Below, piece by piece: positions 1-8,110 of a DNA stretch of 27,903 bases. Each line of letters starts with the position of its first letter. The stretch's first letter is position 1. The notes beneath the pieces were generated by a model that did not search any database, was not told the origin of the DNA, and worked only from the letters and a program-made list of their open reading frames with translations. This DNA is from SOIV01 sp964435925 (lineage in GTDB: Bacteria > Acidobacteriota > Aminicenantia > Aminicenantales > Aminicenantaceae), in assembly GCA_964435925.1 (NCBI GenBank), contig CAYTBG010000029.1:1-27903 (forward strand), written 5' to 3'. The translations under genes were made by a program, and so were the position numbers.

Positions 1-120
1 CAATTAAATTATGCGACGTTCTTAAAAGAGATGGATCAGGTCTCAATACTCGAGATTAGGACGGCAAGGCGTTTGTTAAATCTTGAATCTGGAGAGATGA
101 TCGCTTTTTCTATAAATTAA
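1..120 (+). CDS. C-terminal end of an unidentified protein, cut by the window edge
   Basis: Frame 1 is open from the first base to a TAA at 118-120 and gives 39 residues ending in LESGEMIAFSIN. The start lies outside the window. The composition is protein-like, with mixed charged and hydrophobic residues, but no family can be recognised from so short a tail. An open frame this short could also occur by chance, so the call is tentative. The sequence after it is AT-rich and shows no clear gene. Confidence 0.35.
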   Translation, partial: QLNYATFLKEMDQVSILEIRTARRLLNLESGEMIAFSIN

Positions 121-642
121 AAGTCTATTTTCCTTTATTACTGAACTCTTGAGGATTCCCTTATATAATTTTAATTGTTTGTTTTTTTAAGCTTCAACAC
201 AATAAAAAAAACGAAACACAATAAGCCCACTATGAATTGAGAAATAATAATGATCCTTTTTTCAGGATCAAAAAGCAAACCAAAAAGTGAAAGATAAGAA
301 TTTCCTTTTTGGTCGCGCATCAAATCTCACACAATTTTCCCCAATTTCCACCCACTTATCTACCGAAGTAACATTATCACATCCAAAACGACAAGGTCAA
401 CGACTCCCCCTCTCTTTGGCCGCCGCTATTTATCCTATTAGTGTTCTAAATCCTATCCTGCTACCAATTGAGGTTCAACGCTCAGAAAATCCCTTAGTTT
501 CCCCCGCGTGTTTGAATCATATGCTCTCTTTATGAGTTCGAAAGCTTTCACGCCAGGTGTGCCAGCTTTATTTCTTTATTATCAGGCTGTTCCTTGATTT
601 TGTCTTTTAACTTATAATTCCATAGTTTCAGCTATAAATCCA
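121..642. other. Intergenic stretch without an intact gene
   Basis: I see no convincing complete gene here. A plus-strand frame at 287-535 has no ribosome binding site and a low-complexity, unrecognisable product. There is a short inverted repeat (TGATCC/GGATCA) around 246-271. On the minus strand a protein-like frame at 453-575 may be a decayed gene end; it is listed separately. Confidence 0.5.
453..575 (-). pseudogene. Possible remnant of a protein C terminus
   Basis: Reading the minus strand from 575 to a TAG at 453-455 gives about 40 residues, including GVKAFELIKRAYDSNTRGKL and then RDFLSVEPQLVAG. The pattern of charged helix and proline-containing tail looks like real protein, but there is no start codon or ribosome binding site and a stop lies just upstream. 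It may be the end of a decayed gene, perhaps a transposase, but no family is recognised. Low confidence. Confidence 0.2.
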
Positions 643-3231
643 TCATTCATACCGCAGGGAATCGATAGGATTGGCCGTAGCCGCTTTGAGGGACTTGTAA
701 CCAACTCTGGTCACTGCGATCAGAAGTGTGATTATTCCGGATAAAAAGAATATCCTCCAGTCAAAATCGGTCCGATAAGCAAAGTTTTTCAGCCATTGCT
801 TCATAACAAAATAACCGATGGGCCAGGCAATGATATTTGCGATAAATACCCATTTGGTGAAGTCTCTCAAGAGCTGCAGCAGTATGATCGGGACATTGGC
901 TCCTAAGACCTTTCGGATGCCGATCTCTTTGGTGCGCTGTTCAACTATAAAAGACGACAGGCCAAACAAGCCCAAACACGAAATAAAAATAGCCACAAAC
1001 GAAAAGCACTGGAACAGCTTACCGGTCCGCTCTTCAGAGAGATATATGCCTTCATATTCAGCATCCAGGAAATGAAATTCAAAGGGATAGTCCGGATTCA
1101 GGCTTTGGTGGACCTCTTCGATCTTGGCTATGACACTCTTTATATTGTTGGAGCTGATTTTTGCGAAAATATAGGAATTCCAATTGGGGTTTACTATAAT
1201 GATAAGCGGTTCGATTTGCTCATGAAGCGAGCTTATATGGAAATCCCGGGCAACTCCAATTATTGTGCCTTCCGTATCCCATAGAGAAAATTTTTTTCCA
1301 ATCGCATTTTCATAGCCTAAAACATCCGCTCCGGTTTCATTGATAATATAGGCGGTTCTGGTATCCGTTGATATCTCTTTAGAGAATTTACGTCCTTTCA
1401 ATATTTCCAATCCGAAGGTGTCGATATAATCGAAGTCAACTGACATCACGCTCCAATGGATCCTGTATTCCGGAGTCTTTCCTTCCCAATACACACCGGT
1501 TGTTGCCCATGTAATGTTTGTGGGTAGGTCGGAGGATGTTGTCACGCTTTTGATTTCTGGATACCGAGTTAATTCGGTTTTGAAAGCGTCACGATTGTTT
1601 CGGAGTTCTCCTCGTATCTGCATATAAATGATATTGTCTTTTTTAATCCCAAGATTCTTATCCTGCATATATGCCAGTTGGTCGCGGATTACAAACGTCC
1701 CTATCAGCAAAATGATGGATAGACTGAACTGTAACACAACAAGAGCTCTTCTGAAATAGCGGCTCTTTGTACCTAAACGAAGTTTTCCTTTAAGAATATA
1801 TGAGGGGCTGAATGAGGATAGATAGAGAGCAGGGTAGCTGCCGGCCAACAGTCCTGTTGTCACAGTTAAAGCCAAAAAATAGAAAAACATCGAACCATTG
1901 AAAATAGACCTACTGTTAAAGTTTTTTCCGGTCAGGCTATTGAATTCCGGCAGCAAGACTGCAACACAGATCAAGGCAAAGAACAAAGCCAAAATAGACA
2001 TAAAAAAGGATTCACCCATAAATTGTTTTATAAGCTGGCTTTTGGATGCTCCGGACACTTTTCGCACTCCAATTTCTTTAGCCCGGTTGGCGGCTTTAGC
2101 GGTAGCCAGGTTCATAAAATTGATACAGGCAATAAGCAAAACCATGACTGCCACAATGGAAAATATGTAGACATACAAGGCCTTCCCCTGGCTGGTACCA
2201 CCCATATCGTAATTAAAATTGGAGCGCAAATGGATATCTCTCAGCGGCTGCAGCGAGATTTGAAGCGTAGTGGGATCATGATCGTTATCATTTATATAGC
2301 TTTTGATTTTTGCCCCAAAAGTTTCCAGATCCGTGTCCGGTCTTAGCCGCACATAAGTGTAATACATATGATCTACCCAGCGCTTTGACCACTGGTTGGC
2401 GATAAGAAATTCAAAATTGCAGATGAAGTCGGCTTGGATGTGGGAATTGCGGGGCATATCCAACATGATTCCGCTGATAATAAAGTCATGCCGGGCGTTT
2501 ATGGTGAGGGTTTTCCCTATGGGATTTTCTTTTCCAAAGTATTTTTTGGCCATAGATTGACTTATAACCAGGGCGTTGAGATCCTTGATTACAGTTTCCG
2601 GACTGCCTTTGAGGAGAGGAAAGGAAAATAGGCTGAAAAAGTTTGCATCAGCGAAAGCGAACTTGTTCTCATAAAAACGTTTATCTCTGTATCCGACCAA
2701 GGTTCCATTTTTTATAAGGAAATGAAGAGATTCTTCAACTTCGGGGTAGTTATCCCGAAGAGCGGGGCCCAGAGGGTAGGGAGTTGACGCCCCGGGATTG
2801 ACCGATCCGTCTAAGATCATCCAATGTTCCACAATCCGGTAAATATTTTTGTAGTTTTTATGGAATCTATCATAGCTTAACTCATTCTGCACCCAGAGCA
2901 CGATGAATAGAGAGATCGCCAACCCGATCCCAAGCCCGGTTATATTGATAAAGGAAAAAGCCTTGTGTCTTTTTATGTTTCGGATGGTGATTTTTAAATA
3001 ATTTTTCAGCATAATATTTCTCCAATTGAATAGGTATTTTGCATAAAAACCAACGGCGAGTAGGGTCTGTCGCCACAACCAACGCCTGGCTTTGCGCTTC
3101 CCTTTAGTCTGACAAAGATACAAGTATTCTTCCTCCAGATCCTCCTTTATGAGATACGTGTCAGAATAGGCACTGAGTTTCTCCAATATCCACCAAGCTG
3201 ACCGGGAGGGTTTATGATCCTGGTTTTCCAT
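643..3231 (-). CDS. ADOP-like duplicated orphan ABC permease (FtsX/MacB type), module 1
   Basis: This 862-residue inner-membrane protein has two tandem MacB/FtsX permease halves. Residues 1-75 form a soluble prefix (permease-prefix type 2), unlike the prefix of the other two permeases here. A membrane helix lies near 93-114, followed by a large periplasmic MacB-PCD domain. Three helices in the 370-480 region carry the FtsX motif KEIGVRKVSGA. A further helix near 505-525, a second periplasmic domain and three C-terminal helices with KEIGIRKVLGA follow. No ABC ATPase gene is nearby, as is typical of acidobacterial duplicated orphan permeases. Its role (efflux, lipoprotein release or envelope signalling) is unknown. 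The start is 3 bp after the PadR stop, and the ribosome binding site (GAAGGGGAA) lies in the end of the PadR gene, so the two are cotranscribed and probably translationally coupled. Confidence 0.88.
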   Translation of the reverse strand: MENQDHKPSRSAWWILEKLSAYSDTYLIKEDLEEEYLYLCQTKGKRKARRWLWRQTLLAVGFYAKYLFNWRNIMLKNYLKITIRNIKRHKAFSFINITGLGIGLAISLFIVLWVQNELSYDRFHKNYKNIYRIVEHWMILDGSVNPGASTPYPLGPALRDNYPEVEESLHFLIKNGTLVGYRDKRFYENKFAFADANFFSLFSFPLLKGSPETVIKDLNALVISQSMAKKYFGKENPIGKTLTINARHDFIISGIMLDMPRNSHIQADFICNFEFLIANQWSKRWVDHMYYTYVRLRPDTDLETFGAKIKSYINDNDHDPTTLQISLQPLRDIHLRSNFNYDMGGTSQGKALYVYIFSIVAVMVLLIACINFMNLATAKAANRAKEIGVRKVSGASKSQLIKQFMGESFFMSILALFFALICVAVLLPEFNSLTGKNFNSRSIFNGSMFFYFLALTVTTGLLAGSYPALYLSSFSPSYILKGKLRLGTKSRYFRRALVVLQFSLSIILLIGTFVIRDQLAYMQDKNLGIKKDNIIYMQIRGELRNNRDAFKTELTRYPEIKSVTTSSDLPTNITWATTGVYWEGKTPEYRIHWSVMSVDFDYIDTFGLEILKGRKFSKEISTDTRTAYIINETGADVLGYENAIGKKFSLWDTEGTIIGVARDFHISSLHEQIEPLIIIVNPNWNSYIFAKISSNNIKSVIAKIEEVHQSLNPDYPFEFHFLDAEYEGIYLSEERTGKLFQCFSFVAIFISCLGLFGLSSFIVEQRTKEIGIRKVLGANVPIILLQLLRDFTKWVFIANIIAWPIGYFVMKQWLKNFAYRTDFDWRIFFLSGIITLLIAVTRVGYKSLKAATANPIDSLRYE

Positions 3232-3234
3232 CGT

Positions 3235-3561
3235 TTATTCCCCTTCGAATCCTAAATCCGTGACTTTTTGCCATACTGAGCGATAGACAACCTGAGCCTC
3301 CTTTAAGGCCTTTTTTCCTTCAGGTGTCAGATAGTAGAGTTTCTTTCTCCGGCCCCCTCTCCTTGGGTCAGGGGGGCTTTCCCAGCTGGTGACCAAACCC
3401 TTGCGCATGAGCAATTCCAGAGTGTTGTAGAGGGATCCGAAGTGAAGCGTCTGGTTTGTGGCCTGCATGAAGTCTCTCCTGATGGTGACACCGTAGGCGT
3501 TGTCTTTTAATTTCCAGATAGAAAGCAATATGAATTCCTCGTTCTTTGAAAGCTTGATCAT
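3235..3561 (-). CDS. PadR-family transcriptional regulator, module 1
   Basis: A 108-residue single-domain PadR protein. A winged helix spans about residues 5-80 with EFILLSIWKLKDNAYGVTI and SLYNTLELLMRKGLVTSWES, and a wing PRRGGRRKKLYYLTPEGKKA. A short C-terminal helix probably forms the dimer contact. PadR proteins usually repress their own operon until a ligand or stress relieves them. The gene precedes and is coupled to the permease at 643-3231, the pairing usual for acidobacterial PadR/ADOP modules. The ribosome binding site is AAGGAAAG upstream of ATG at 3561. It differs clearly in sequence from the PadR proteins of modules 2 and 3. A 25-bp palindrome at 3644-3668 is a candidate operator. 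Confidence 0.88.
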   Translation of the reverse strand: MIKLSKNEEFILLSIWKLKDNAYGVTIRRDFMQATNQTLHFGSLYNTLELLMRKGLVTSWESPPDPRRGGRRKKLYYLTPEGKKALKEAQVVYRSVWQKVTDLGFEGE

Positions 3562-3643
3562 TTTTCTTTCCTTTTATATCTGTTTAATATAAGTACATAT
3601 ATAATACGCTTTTTCCACGTAAAAGGTTTACAAAATCTTAATA

Positions 3644-3668
3644 ATTACTACTTATTGTAAATAGTAAT
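3644..3668. promoter_or_regulatory. AT-rich 25-bp palindrome upstream of PadR 1
   Basis: Arms ATTACTACTTA and TAAATAGTAAT are inverted copies with one mismatch around a 3-base centre. The element lies 83 bp upstream of the PadR start at 3561. It is not followed by a T-tract typical of a terminator, so a regulator binding site is the better guess. Which protein binds it is unknown. Confidence 0.35.
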
Positions 3669-3765
3669 CAATAAATAAAATCAGCCCAATTGATTATTGT
3701 GCGTCGTCAAATAGATTTGGACTAAATCCTAGATTTTTAAAGTACGCATTAAGAGCTTATTATGA

Positions 3766-3882
3766 TGTAGTAAAAACGGTGAATATTCTGAGAAATTCCT
3801 TGACCTCTGGAAAGATACTGACCCTGGTATTGCTGAGATTGAGGAGGCGAGGAAGAGTTTGGCTGGGTTGAAAAGCCAGTAA
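3766..3882 (+). pseudogene. Relic of the C terminus of a TPR protein, probably a TPR kinase
   Basis: The frame ends in EKFLDLWKDTDPGIAEIEEA followed by RKSLAGLKSQ and a TAA at 3880-3882. This matches the tail I know from TPR and kinase-TPR proteins of Aminicenantes-type genomes. It has no start codon, and a stop (TGA) lies just upstream in frame. In another frame the preceding bases (from about 3730) read KYALRAYYDVVKTV, which also resembles a TPR helix, so a frameshift separates the two pieces. The rest of the parent gene is missing. The two kinases downstream in the window end differently, so this is a relic of another member. Confidence 0.5.
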
Positions 3883-4039
3883 TTATCTCAAATATCCCAC
3901 CCAATAATCTCTCATGAATCAATCATCTTGAAATAACCTCTGCTCTAATATCTGATAGCTAACAAAGAATTTTAGGTATATTACTAAATAAAGCATGAAA
4001 TCTCGACTAAATTACATGAAGGCAAAATGGAGTAATAAG

Positions 4040-4492
4040 ATGGTGACAAAGCAAAAAATGGTTTTATTCATTTTGATTTTCTTTCTTGTATGTTTTTTAG
4101 GGGCATTTCAAGAGGAGAATCAGAAAGGGAAGAGAGAAAAGTTCATGCAGGCAAAGGCCGAGGAGTGGTGGCAGATTAATGATGATTATACGTTTGTGTT
4201 GAGAAAGCCAGATGATGCTTATGATGATTGGCGATACATATTCCGTAATAAATACAGCCTCACTTGGCATGATCTCTTTCATACGGTTGATAGGATAGGG
4301 AAATATAAATGTGTTTTCATTATCAATACAAAAGGATATCTAAGGCGTTGGAAATATGTTAAGTATGGCAAATTTGAAGATAAGGAAATAAAAATAAAAT
4401 ATGGCTGGATTCTTGGCACTACGGTTGAGGATGCCAGGAGGATGCGAGCTGGGGGTGAAGAGTCAGTAATTTTCTTCTCACTTGGTAATTAA
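4040..4492 (+). CDS. Small exported or membrane-anchored protein of unknown function
   Basis: I do not recognise a family. The 150-residue product starts with MVTKQKMVLFILIFFLVC, a short basic n-region and a strongly hydrophobic core, consistent with a signal peptide or N-terminal anchor ending near residue 25. The mature part is basic and aromatic (WW, WRYIF, RRWKYVKYGKF) without evident catalytic motifs. The start at 4040 is preferred over the upstream ATG at 3995 because GGAG lies 7 bases before it, and the longer version has no ribosome binding site and would bury the signal peptide. The gene is AT-rich and ends four bases before a decayed tRNA 3' half, so it may have arrived by integration. 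Confidence 0.6.
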   Translation: MVTKQKMVLFILIFFLVCFLGAFQEENQKGKREKFMQAKAEEWWQINDDYTFVLRKPDDAYDDWRYIFRNKYSLTWHDLFHTVDRIGKYKCVFIINTKGYLRRWKYVKYGKFEDKEIKIKYGWILGTTVEDARRMRAGGEESVIFFSLGN

Positions 4493-4496
4493 AGCA

Positions 4497-4546
4497 TAGG
4501 ACTTCGAATCCAAAGGTAGGGGATTTAAATCCCTCCGGCCGTGCCA
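4497..4546 (+). pseudogene. Decayed 3' half of a tRNA gene, probably tRNA-Arg(UCG)
   Basis: The segment fits tRNA positions 27-76 base for base: an anticodon arm with loop CTTCGAA (anticodon TCG), 5-base variable region, a 5+7+5 T-arm with loop TTTAAAT, a 7-base acceptor strand CGGCCGT, discriminator G and encoded CCA. There are defects: a mismatch in the anticodon stem, an A-C mismatch closing the T-loop, and T in place of the conserved C56. No matching 5' half (D-arm or acceptor 5' strand) precedes it; that space is the end of the 4040-4492 gene. It is therefore a non-functional fragment, as left by integration at a tRNA 3' end. Confidence 0.55.
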
Positions 4547-4589
4547 GTTTTAGTTTAGGCGTGGACATCAAGCTGCATTTTTCGAGGGA

Positions 4590-7208
4590 TCACTCATATC
4601 GCAGTGACCTGACCGGGTCAGCCCAGGCCACTCTCAGCACCTGCCAGCACACGGTTAAAAGGGCGACGATCAGAGTCAGAACCATTGGCAGCAGAAATGA
4701 AACCGGCCCCAGGCTGGAGTGATAAGCATAAATATTTAAATATTTCGTCATGGCATAGCCGGCAATGGGAACGGCAATCACATTAGCAATCAGCACCCAT
4801 TTTATAAAATCCCGCGAGAGCAGCGAAAATATCCCTGAAACGGAAGCGCCCAGAACCTTTCGGATCCCGATTTCTTTGGTCCTCTGTTCGGCTGCGAATG
4901 AAGCCAGTCCAAACAGCCCTAAGCAAGCCACGAACAGAGCCAGTGCGGCCGAAGCGTTTACGACTTTTCCCAAATGGCGGTCTACTTGATAGAGCTGTTC
5001 TAGGTCCTCATCCAGGAACTGGTATTCAAAGGGATATTCAGGAACAATGGAACTCCAGGCCGATTCGAGAGAAGCTAACGTTCGCGAAGGATTCGAAGCC
5101 ATAATTTTGACAAATACAACCCTTGCCCTGTTTTTATTGAGAATGAGTGCCAGAGGAGCAACTTTATAATGAAGGCTTCGCATATGGAAATCTTTGACAA
5201 CTCCAACAATACTCGCATCTAAAACTCTTTTCCCCAGCGGATTCTCCATACTCATAGCACGGATCGCCGCTTCATTGACTACCAGGGCTTCATCCTCATC
5301 GGATGTGAACTCTCTGGAGTAGAAGCGGCCCTCCGCCATTTCCAGCTTAAAAAGCGAAAGAAAATCCTCATCAACATGAGTAATACCTAATTCGATTCGA
5401 TCATCAGTACCGCGGCCTTCCCATTCATTCAAGCTCATTAAGGCTCTTCTCCGGCCAGGAATCGCAGAAGCTGAGGAAGTTCCCATGACTTCCGGAATTT
5501 TCTCAAATGAGGTTTTTAAGAGATCGACCTTTGGGATTAAATTACGGGGAAGTCGGATGCACACAACCTGATCTTTATCAAAGCCCATATCCTGTTTCCG
5601 GAGAAAGTTCAGCTGCTGGAAAACCACAAACATCCCGATAATTAACACCGAGGTCATCATAAACTGGAAAATCACCAAAATCCGGCGGAAAGCGGCTTCC
5701 CGGGTTCCTGAAGTGATAATCCTTTTCAAGACGGTAACCGGCTGAAAAGCCGATAGAACAAGGGCCGGATAAATACCTGAAATCAGGCCCGCACACAAAG
5801 TTATGCCCAGGAGACCAAGAATCACACTCCCCTGAGCCAACATCGAAATGGACATTTGTTTGCCTGACAGCTGCGAAAAAGCAGGAAGAAGCAGATAAAC
5901 CAACCCAACAGCAATGATCAAAGAAATAAAAGCCAGCAGAATCGATTCTCCAAAAAATTGTCTGATCAATTGCCTGCGGCTGGCGCCGACGACTTTACGC
6001 ATACCAATTTCTTTAGCTCTGCGGCCGGAACGGGCAGTCGTCAGGTTCATAAAATTAATGCAGGCATTCAAAAGAATAAAGACAGCGATCAAGGAAAAAA
6101 TAACCACGTATTTGATATCTCCTTCGACCTGGGGAGTTAGAATGGTGTTCGAAAACAGGCGAATTCGTTTCAACGGCTGCAAGTCAACAGTAAAACTGTC
6201 TCCCTCGGAGTGTTCGGAAATCACATTAAGGATTTTGGCATTGACATCATGGTAATCGACATTTTCAGCCAATAGGACATAGATATCGAGATAAAAGCTA
6301 CCCCAACCGTCGATTTCCTGACCAAATTGTTTGATCGTCACGAATGGGGCTAAAAATTCAAACTGCAGGTGCGAATTTTCGGGAACATTCTCCATTACTC
6401 CGGAAACAATGAACTCTACCCGGTTATCAATCCGGAGGACTTTTCCCATGGGATCGGATTGATTAAAATATTTTTTCGCCATACGGTCCGAAATCACAAT
6501 AGAAGAAGGGTCCTTTAAAGCAGTTTCAGGGTCCCCAACTTTCAGGGGAAACGTAAACACAGTTAAAAATTCCGGATCCGCAAAAGAAAATCTCTTTTCG
6601 TAAAACTGGAGATCGCCATATTGTACCAAACGGTCGCTCATACTGTCGTAACGGACGCTTTCTAAAATCTCTGGATATTCGGACTTTAAAACCGGCCCCA
6701 GAGCAGGACTCTGCTGGGTATAGGACAGGCCTTCTCCACCGGCAAGTTCCTCATGCTCAATCGCCCGGAAAATACGATCGGAGTTGGCATGAAACCGATC
6801 ATAGCTCAACTCATCTTGCACCCAGATGAGGATAAGGATACAGGCTGCCATCCCGATGGCCAAGCCAGCGATATTGATGAGAGAAAAGCCCTTCTGCCTT
6901 TTAATATTACGGAGGGATATCTTGATATAGCTCCAGATAAGGGAGGGCATGATGCGGGAGGGATGCCAAAACGGACGGCTTCTATCGTAGAGTTTGGCTT
7001 TATCGTACTCCTGTCTGAGGATATCAGCAGGGGCGGACTTTCCGACCGCCGCACGGAAGGCCGCCTCCTCATCGAGACCTTTTTCAATTTGATGGTCAAT
7101 TTCATCCCTGAGGTGGGATTCCAGCTCTGCGATGTCAGAGTCCTCAAGATTCTCACTCCGCCGGAGAGTCTTTAGCCAGTTGCGAATCTCATTTTCAAGA
7201 TCAAACAT
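4590..7208 (-). CDS. ADOP-like duplicated orphan ABC permease, module 2
   Basis: An 872-residue protein with the same two-half MacB/FtsX architecture as the other two permeases. Residues 1-80 are a soluble prefix (MFDLENEIRNWLKTLRRSEN...ELESHLRDEID), shared with module 3 and typical of PadR-linked permeases. A helix near 105-130 precedes the first periplasmic domain. The first FtsX helices carry KEIGMRKVVGASRRQLIRQF, and the last helices carry KEIGIRKVLGAS. No ATPase subunit is encoded in the window. ATG at 7208 is preceded by GAGGAG at a good distance. It lies 34 bp downstream of the PadR gene and is probably cotranscribed from the sigma-54-type promoter at 7622-7637. Substrate and energy source are unknown. 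Confidence 0.88.
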   Translation of the reverse strand: MFDLENEIRNWLKTLRRSENLEDSDIAELESHLRDEIDHQIEKGLDEEAAFRAAVGKSAPADILRQEYDKAKLYDRSRPFWHPSRIMPSLIWSYIKISLRNIKRQKGFSLINIAGLAIGMAACILILIWVQDELSYDRFHANSDRIFRAIEHEELAGGEGLSYTQQSPALGPVLKSEYPEILESVRYDSMSDRLVQYGDLQFYEKRFSFADPEFLTVFTFPLKVGDPETALKDPSSIVISDRMAKKYFNQSDPMGKVLRIDNRVEFIVSGVMENVPENSHLQFEFLAPFVTIKQFGQEIDGWGSFYLDIYVLLAENVDYHDVNAKILNVISEHSEGDSFTVDLQPLKRIRLFSNTILTPQVEGDIKYVVIFSLIAVFILLNACINFMNLTTARSGRRAKEIGMRKVVGASRRQLIRQFFGESILLAFISLIIAVGLVYLLLPAFSQLSGKQMSISMLAQGSVILGLLGITLCAGLISGIYPALVLSAFQPVTVLKRIITSGTREAAFRRILVIFQFMMTSVLIIGMFVVFQQLNFLRKQDMGFDKDQVVCIRLPRNLIPKVDLLKTSFEKIPEVMGTSSASAIPGRRRALMSLNEWEGRGTDDRIELGITHVDEDFLSLFKLEMAEGRFYSREFTSDEDEALVVNEAAIRAMSMENPLGKRVLDASIVGVVKDFHMRSLHYKVAPLALILNKNRARVVFVKIMASNPSRTLASLESAWSSIVPEYPFEYQFLDEDLEQLYQVDRHLGKVVNASAALALFVACLGLFGLASFAAEQRTKEIGIRKVLGASVSGIFSLLSRDFIKWVLIANVIAVPIAGYAMTKYLNIYAYHSSLGPVSFLLPMVLTLIVALLTVCWQVLRVAWADPVRSLRYE

Positions 7209-7242
7209 TTTTATCTCCTCATTTAATGATGATTCTAAACTT

Positions 7243-7581
7243 TTACTTCAGTGAGGGCAAAGGCTTCCAGAGCTTGGAAAGGGCCTGGTGGACACTCATC
7301 CATTGACGCCGCTCAGAATCAAGTTCCTCACGTCCCCGTTCGGTGATCCGGTAGTATCTTCGCAGCCGGCCTTTTTTGGAAATTTTCCATCTTGAAACTA
7401 AAAGACCGCCCTTTTCCAGACGGCGAAGGACCGGATACAGCATATTGTCAGACCATTCCAGAGTTCCTCCGGAAATCTCTTTAACACGCTGGATGATCTG
7501 ATAACCGTAGTCCTCATCCCTGATCAGGATAGAAAGAATAATTGGCTTTGTTGAAGCCGCGACAAGAGTTTTCGAAATCAT
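7243..7581 (-). CDS. PadR-family transcriptional regulator, module 2
   Basis: A 112-residue PadR protein with winged helix MISKTLVAASTKPIILSILI, YGYQIIQRVKEISGGTLEWS and MLYPVLRRLEKGGLLVSRW, and a basic wing KGRLRRYYRITERGREEL. It is closely similar along its length to the PadR at 8167. An upstream ATG at 7626 is open, but I chose 7581: it aligns with the start of the 8167 paralogue, has GAGGTG four bases before it, and the longer form would extend across the promoter start point. The sigma-54-like promoter (7622-7637) predicts a start of transcription near 7611 and a 30-base leader. It probably controls itself and the downstream permease. Confidence 0.88.
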   Translation of the reverse strand: MISKTLVAASTKPIILSILIRDEDYGYQIIQRVKEISGGTLEWSDNMLYPVLRRLEKGGLLVSRWKISKKGRLRRYYRITERGREELDSERRQWMSVHQALSKLWKPLPSLK

Positions 7582-7621
7582 TTTACACCTCACAGCTTGA
7601 GATACCTCATGGTATTGGGTA

Positions 7622-7637
7622 TGCAAAATTTATGCCA
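7622..7637 (-). promoter_or_regulatory. Sigma-54 (-24/-12) promoter of PadR/permease module 2
   Basis: On the minus strand the sequence is TGGCATAAATTTTGCA, with GG and GC 12 bases apart as in the sigma-54 consensus TGGCAY-N5-TTGCW. Predicted transcription start is near 7611, 30 bases before the ATG at 7581. The divergent PadR at 8167 has an almost identical element at the same distance. Confidence 0.7.
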
Positions 7638-7710
7638 GTTCGGATTTCTTGGGACCACGCCAAAAAAACAAATTACTAGCAGAGAAAAGTGTCCATTTAT
7701 GGTACATCGG

Positions 7711-7728
7711 ATGTCCGATATCGGGCAT
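7711..7728. promoter_or_regulatory. 18-bp palindrome, candidate activator site for module 2
   Basis: ATGTCCGATATCGGGCAT is a dyad with one mismatched pair and the perfect core CCGATATCGG. It lies about 100-117 bp upstream of the predicted start of the module 2 sigma-54 promoter, the usual range for an enhancer-binding activator site. It could instead be bound by a PadR protein. No T-tract follows on either strand that would make it a typical terminator. Confidence 0.4.
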
Positions 7729-7731
7729 TTT

Positions 7732-7761
7732 TTCATATAGAATGAATTCATATAGAATGAA
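7732..7761. repeat. Two tandem copies of a 15-bp near-palindrome
   Basis: TTCATATAGAATGAA occurs twice with no gap (7732-7746 and 7747-7761). Each copy is itself a dyad, TTCAT-N5-ATGAA. It sits just beyond the 7711-7728 palindrome, between the divergent PadR modules. Tandem dyads suggest cooperative binding of a dimeric regulator, but none is identified. Confidence 0.55.
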
Positions 7762-7844
7762 AATGCTTTTTTCTAATCACTCATTTTTGTGGATTCTATC
7801 ATTATTTGAGCAAAGCGAGAAATTCCCCGACTCCATAAAAGAGG

Positions 7845-8105
7845 CTATTCTTTTTCTTTTCTATTAGAAGTCGTGCAGAGAATGATTCCATGGGAGCTGA
7901 TGCAGTATGATAACATGCCCGATTTCAATGAAATGGTTCTCAGGTAGTTTCCATTCGAGGCGAAAACCTTAATGCTTCTCCTATCCGGGACATAGATTTC
8001 TCCGTTCAAATCATTGATGAATACACCACTCGGACACCTGATGTCGTATAAACGTACAGTTTTTTTAAACACCCCATCAATCTCTTTTAATCTTCCCAGA
8101 ACCAT
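7845..8105 (-). pseudogene. Relic of a 6-bladed beta-propeller (NHL-repeat) protein
   Basis: The 86-residue frame contains CPSGVFINDLNGEIYVPDRR followed by SIKVFASNGNYLRTI. This matches one NHL blade (G-hydrophobic, EIYVxDxx, xIxVFxxxGxYLRTI), as in Aminicenantes/Bacteroidetes 6-bladed propeller proteins of about 350-400 residues. Here only about one and a half blades remain, with no signal peptide. The nominal ATG at 8105 has no ribosome binding site and lies just upstream of the divergent sigma-54 promoter. It is best read as a gene fragment left in the spacer between the two modules, not a working protein. Confidence 0.5.
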
Positions 8106-8110
8106 AATTG

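Noticed and set aside
287..535. 82-codon plus-strand frame
   Set aside because: No ribosome binding site, no recognisable domain, and low-complexity composition. A minus-strand relic overlapping it reads more like protein.
3995..4039. Upstream start for the small exported protein
   Set aside because: No ribosome binding site, and it would place a charged extension before the signal peptide.
7582..7626. Upstream start for PadR 2
   Set aside because: The extra 15 residues have no counterpart in the paralogue at 8167 and would extend across the predicted transcription start; ATG 7581 has a clear ribosome binding site.
7649..7867. 72-codon plus-strand frame between the PadR modules
   Set aside because: No ribosome binding site. 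It runs through the palindrome and tandem dyads and looks like chance.
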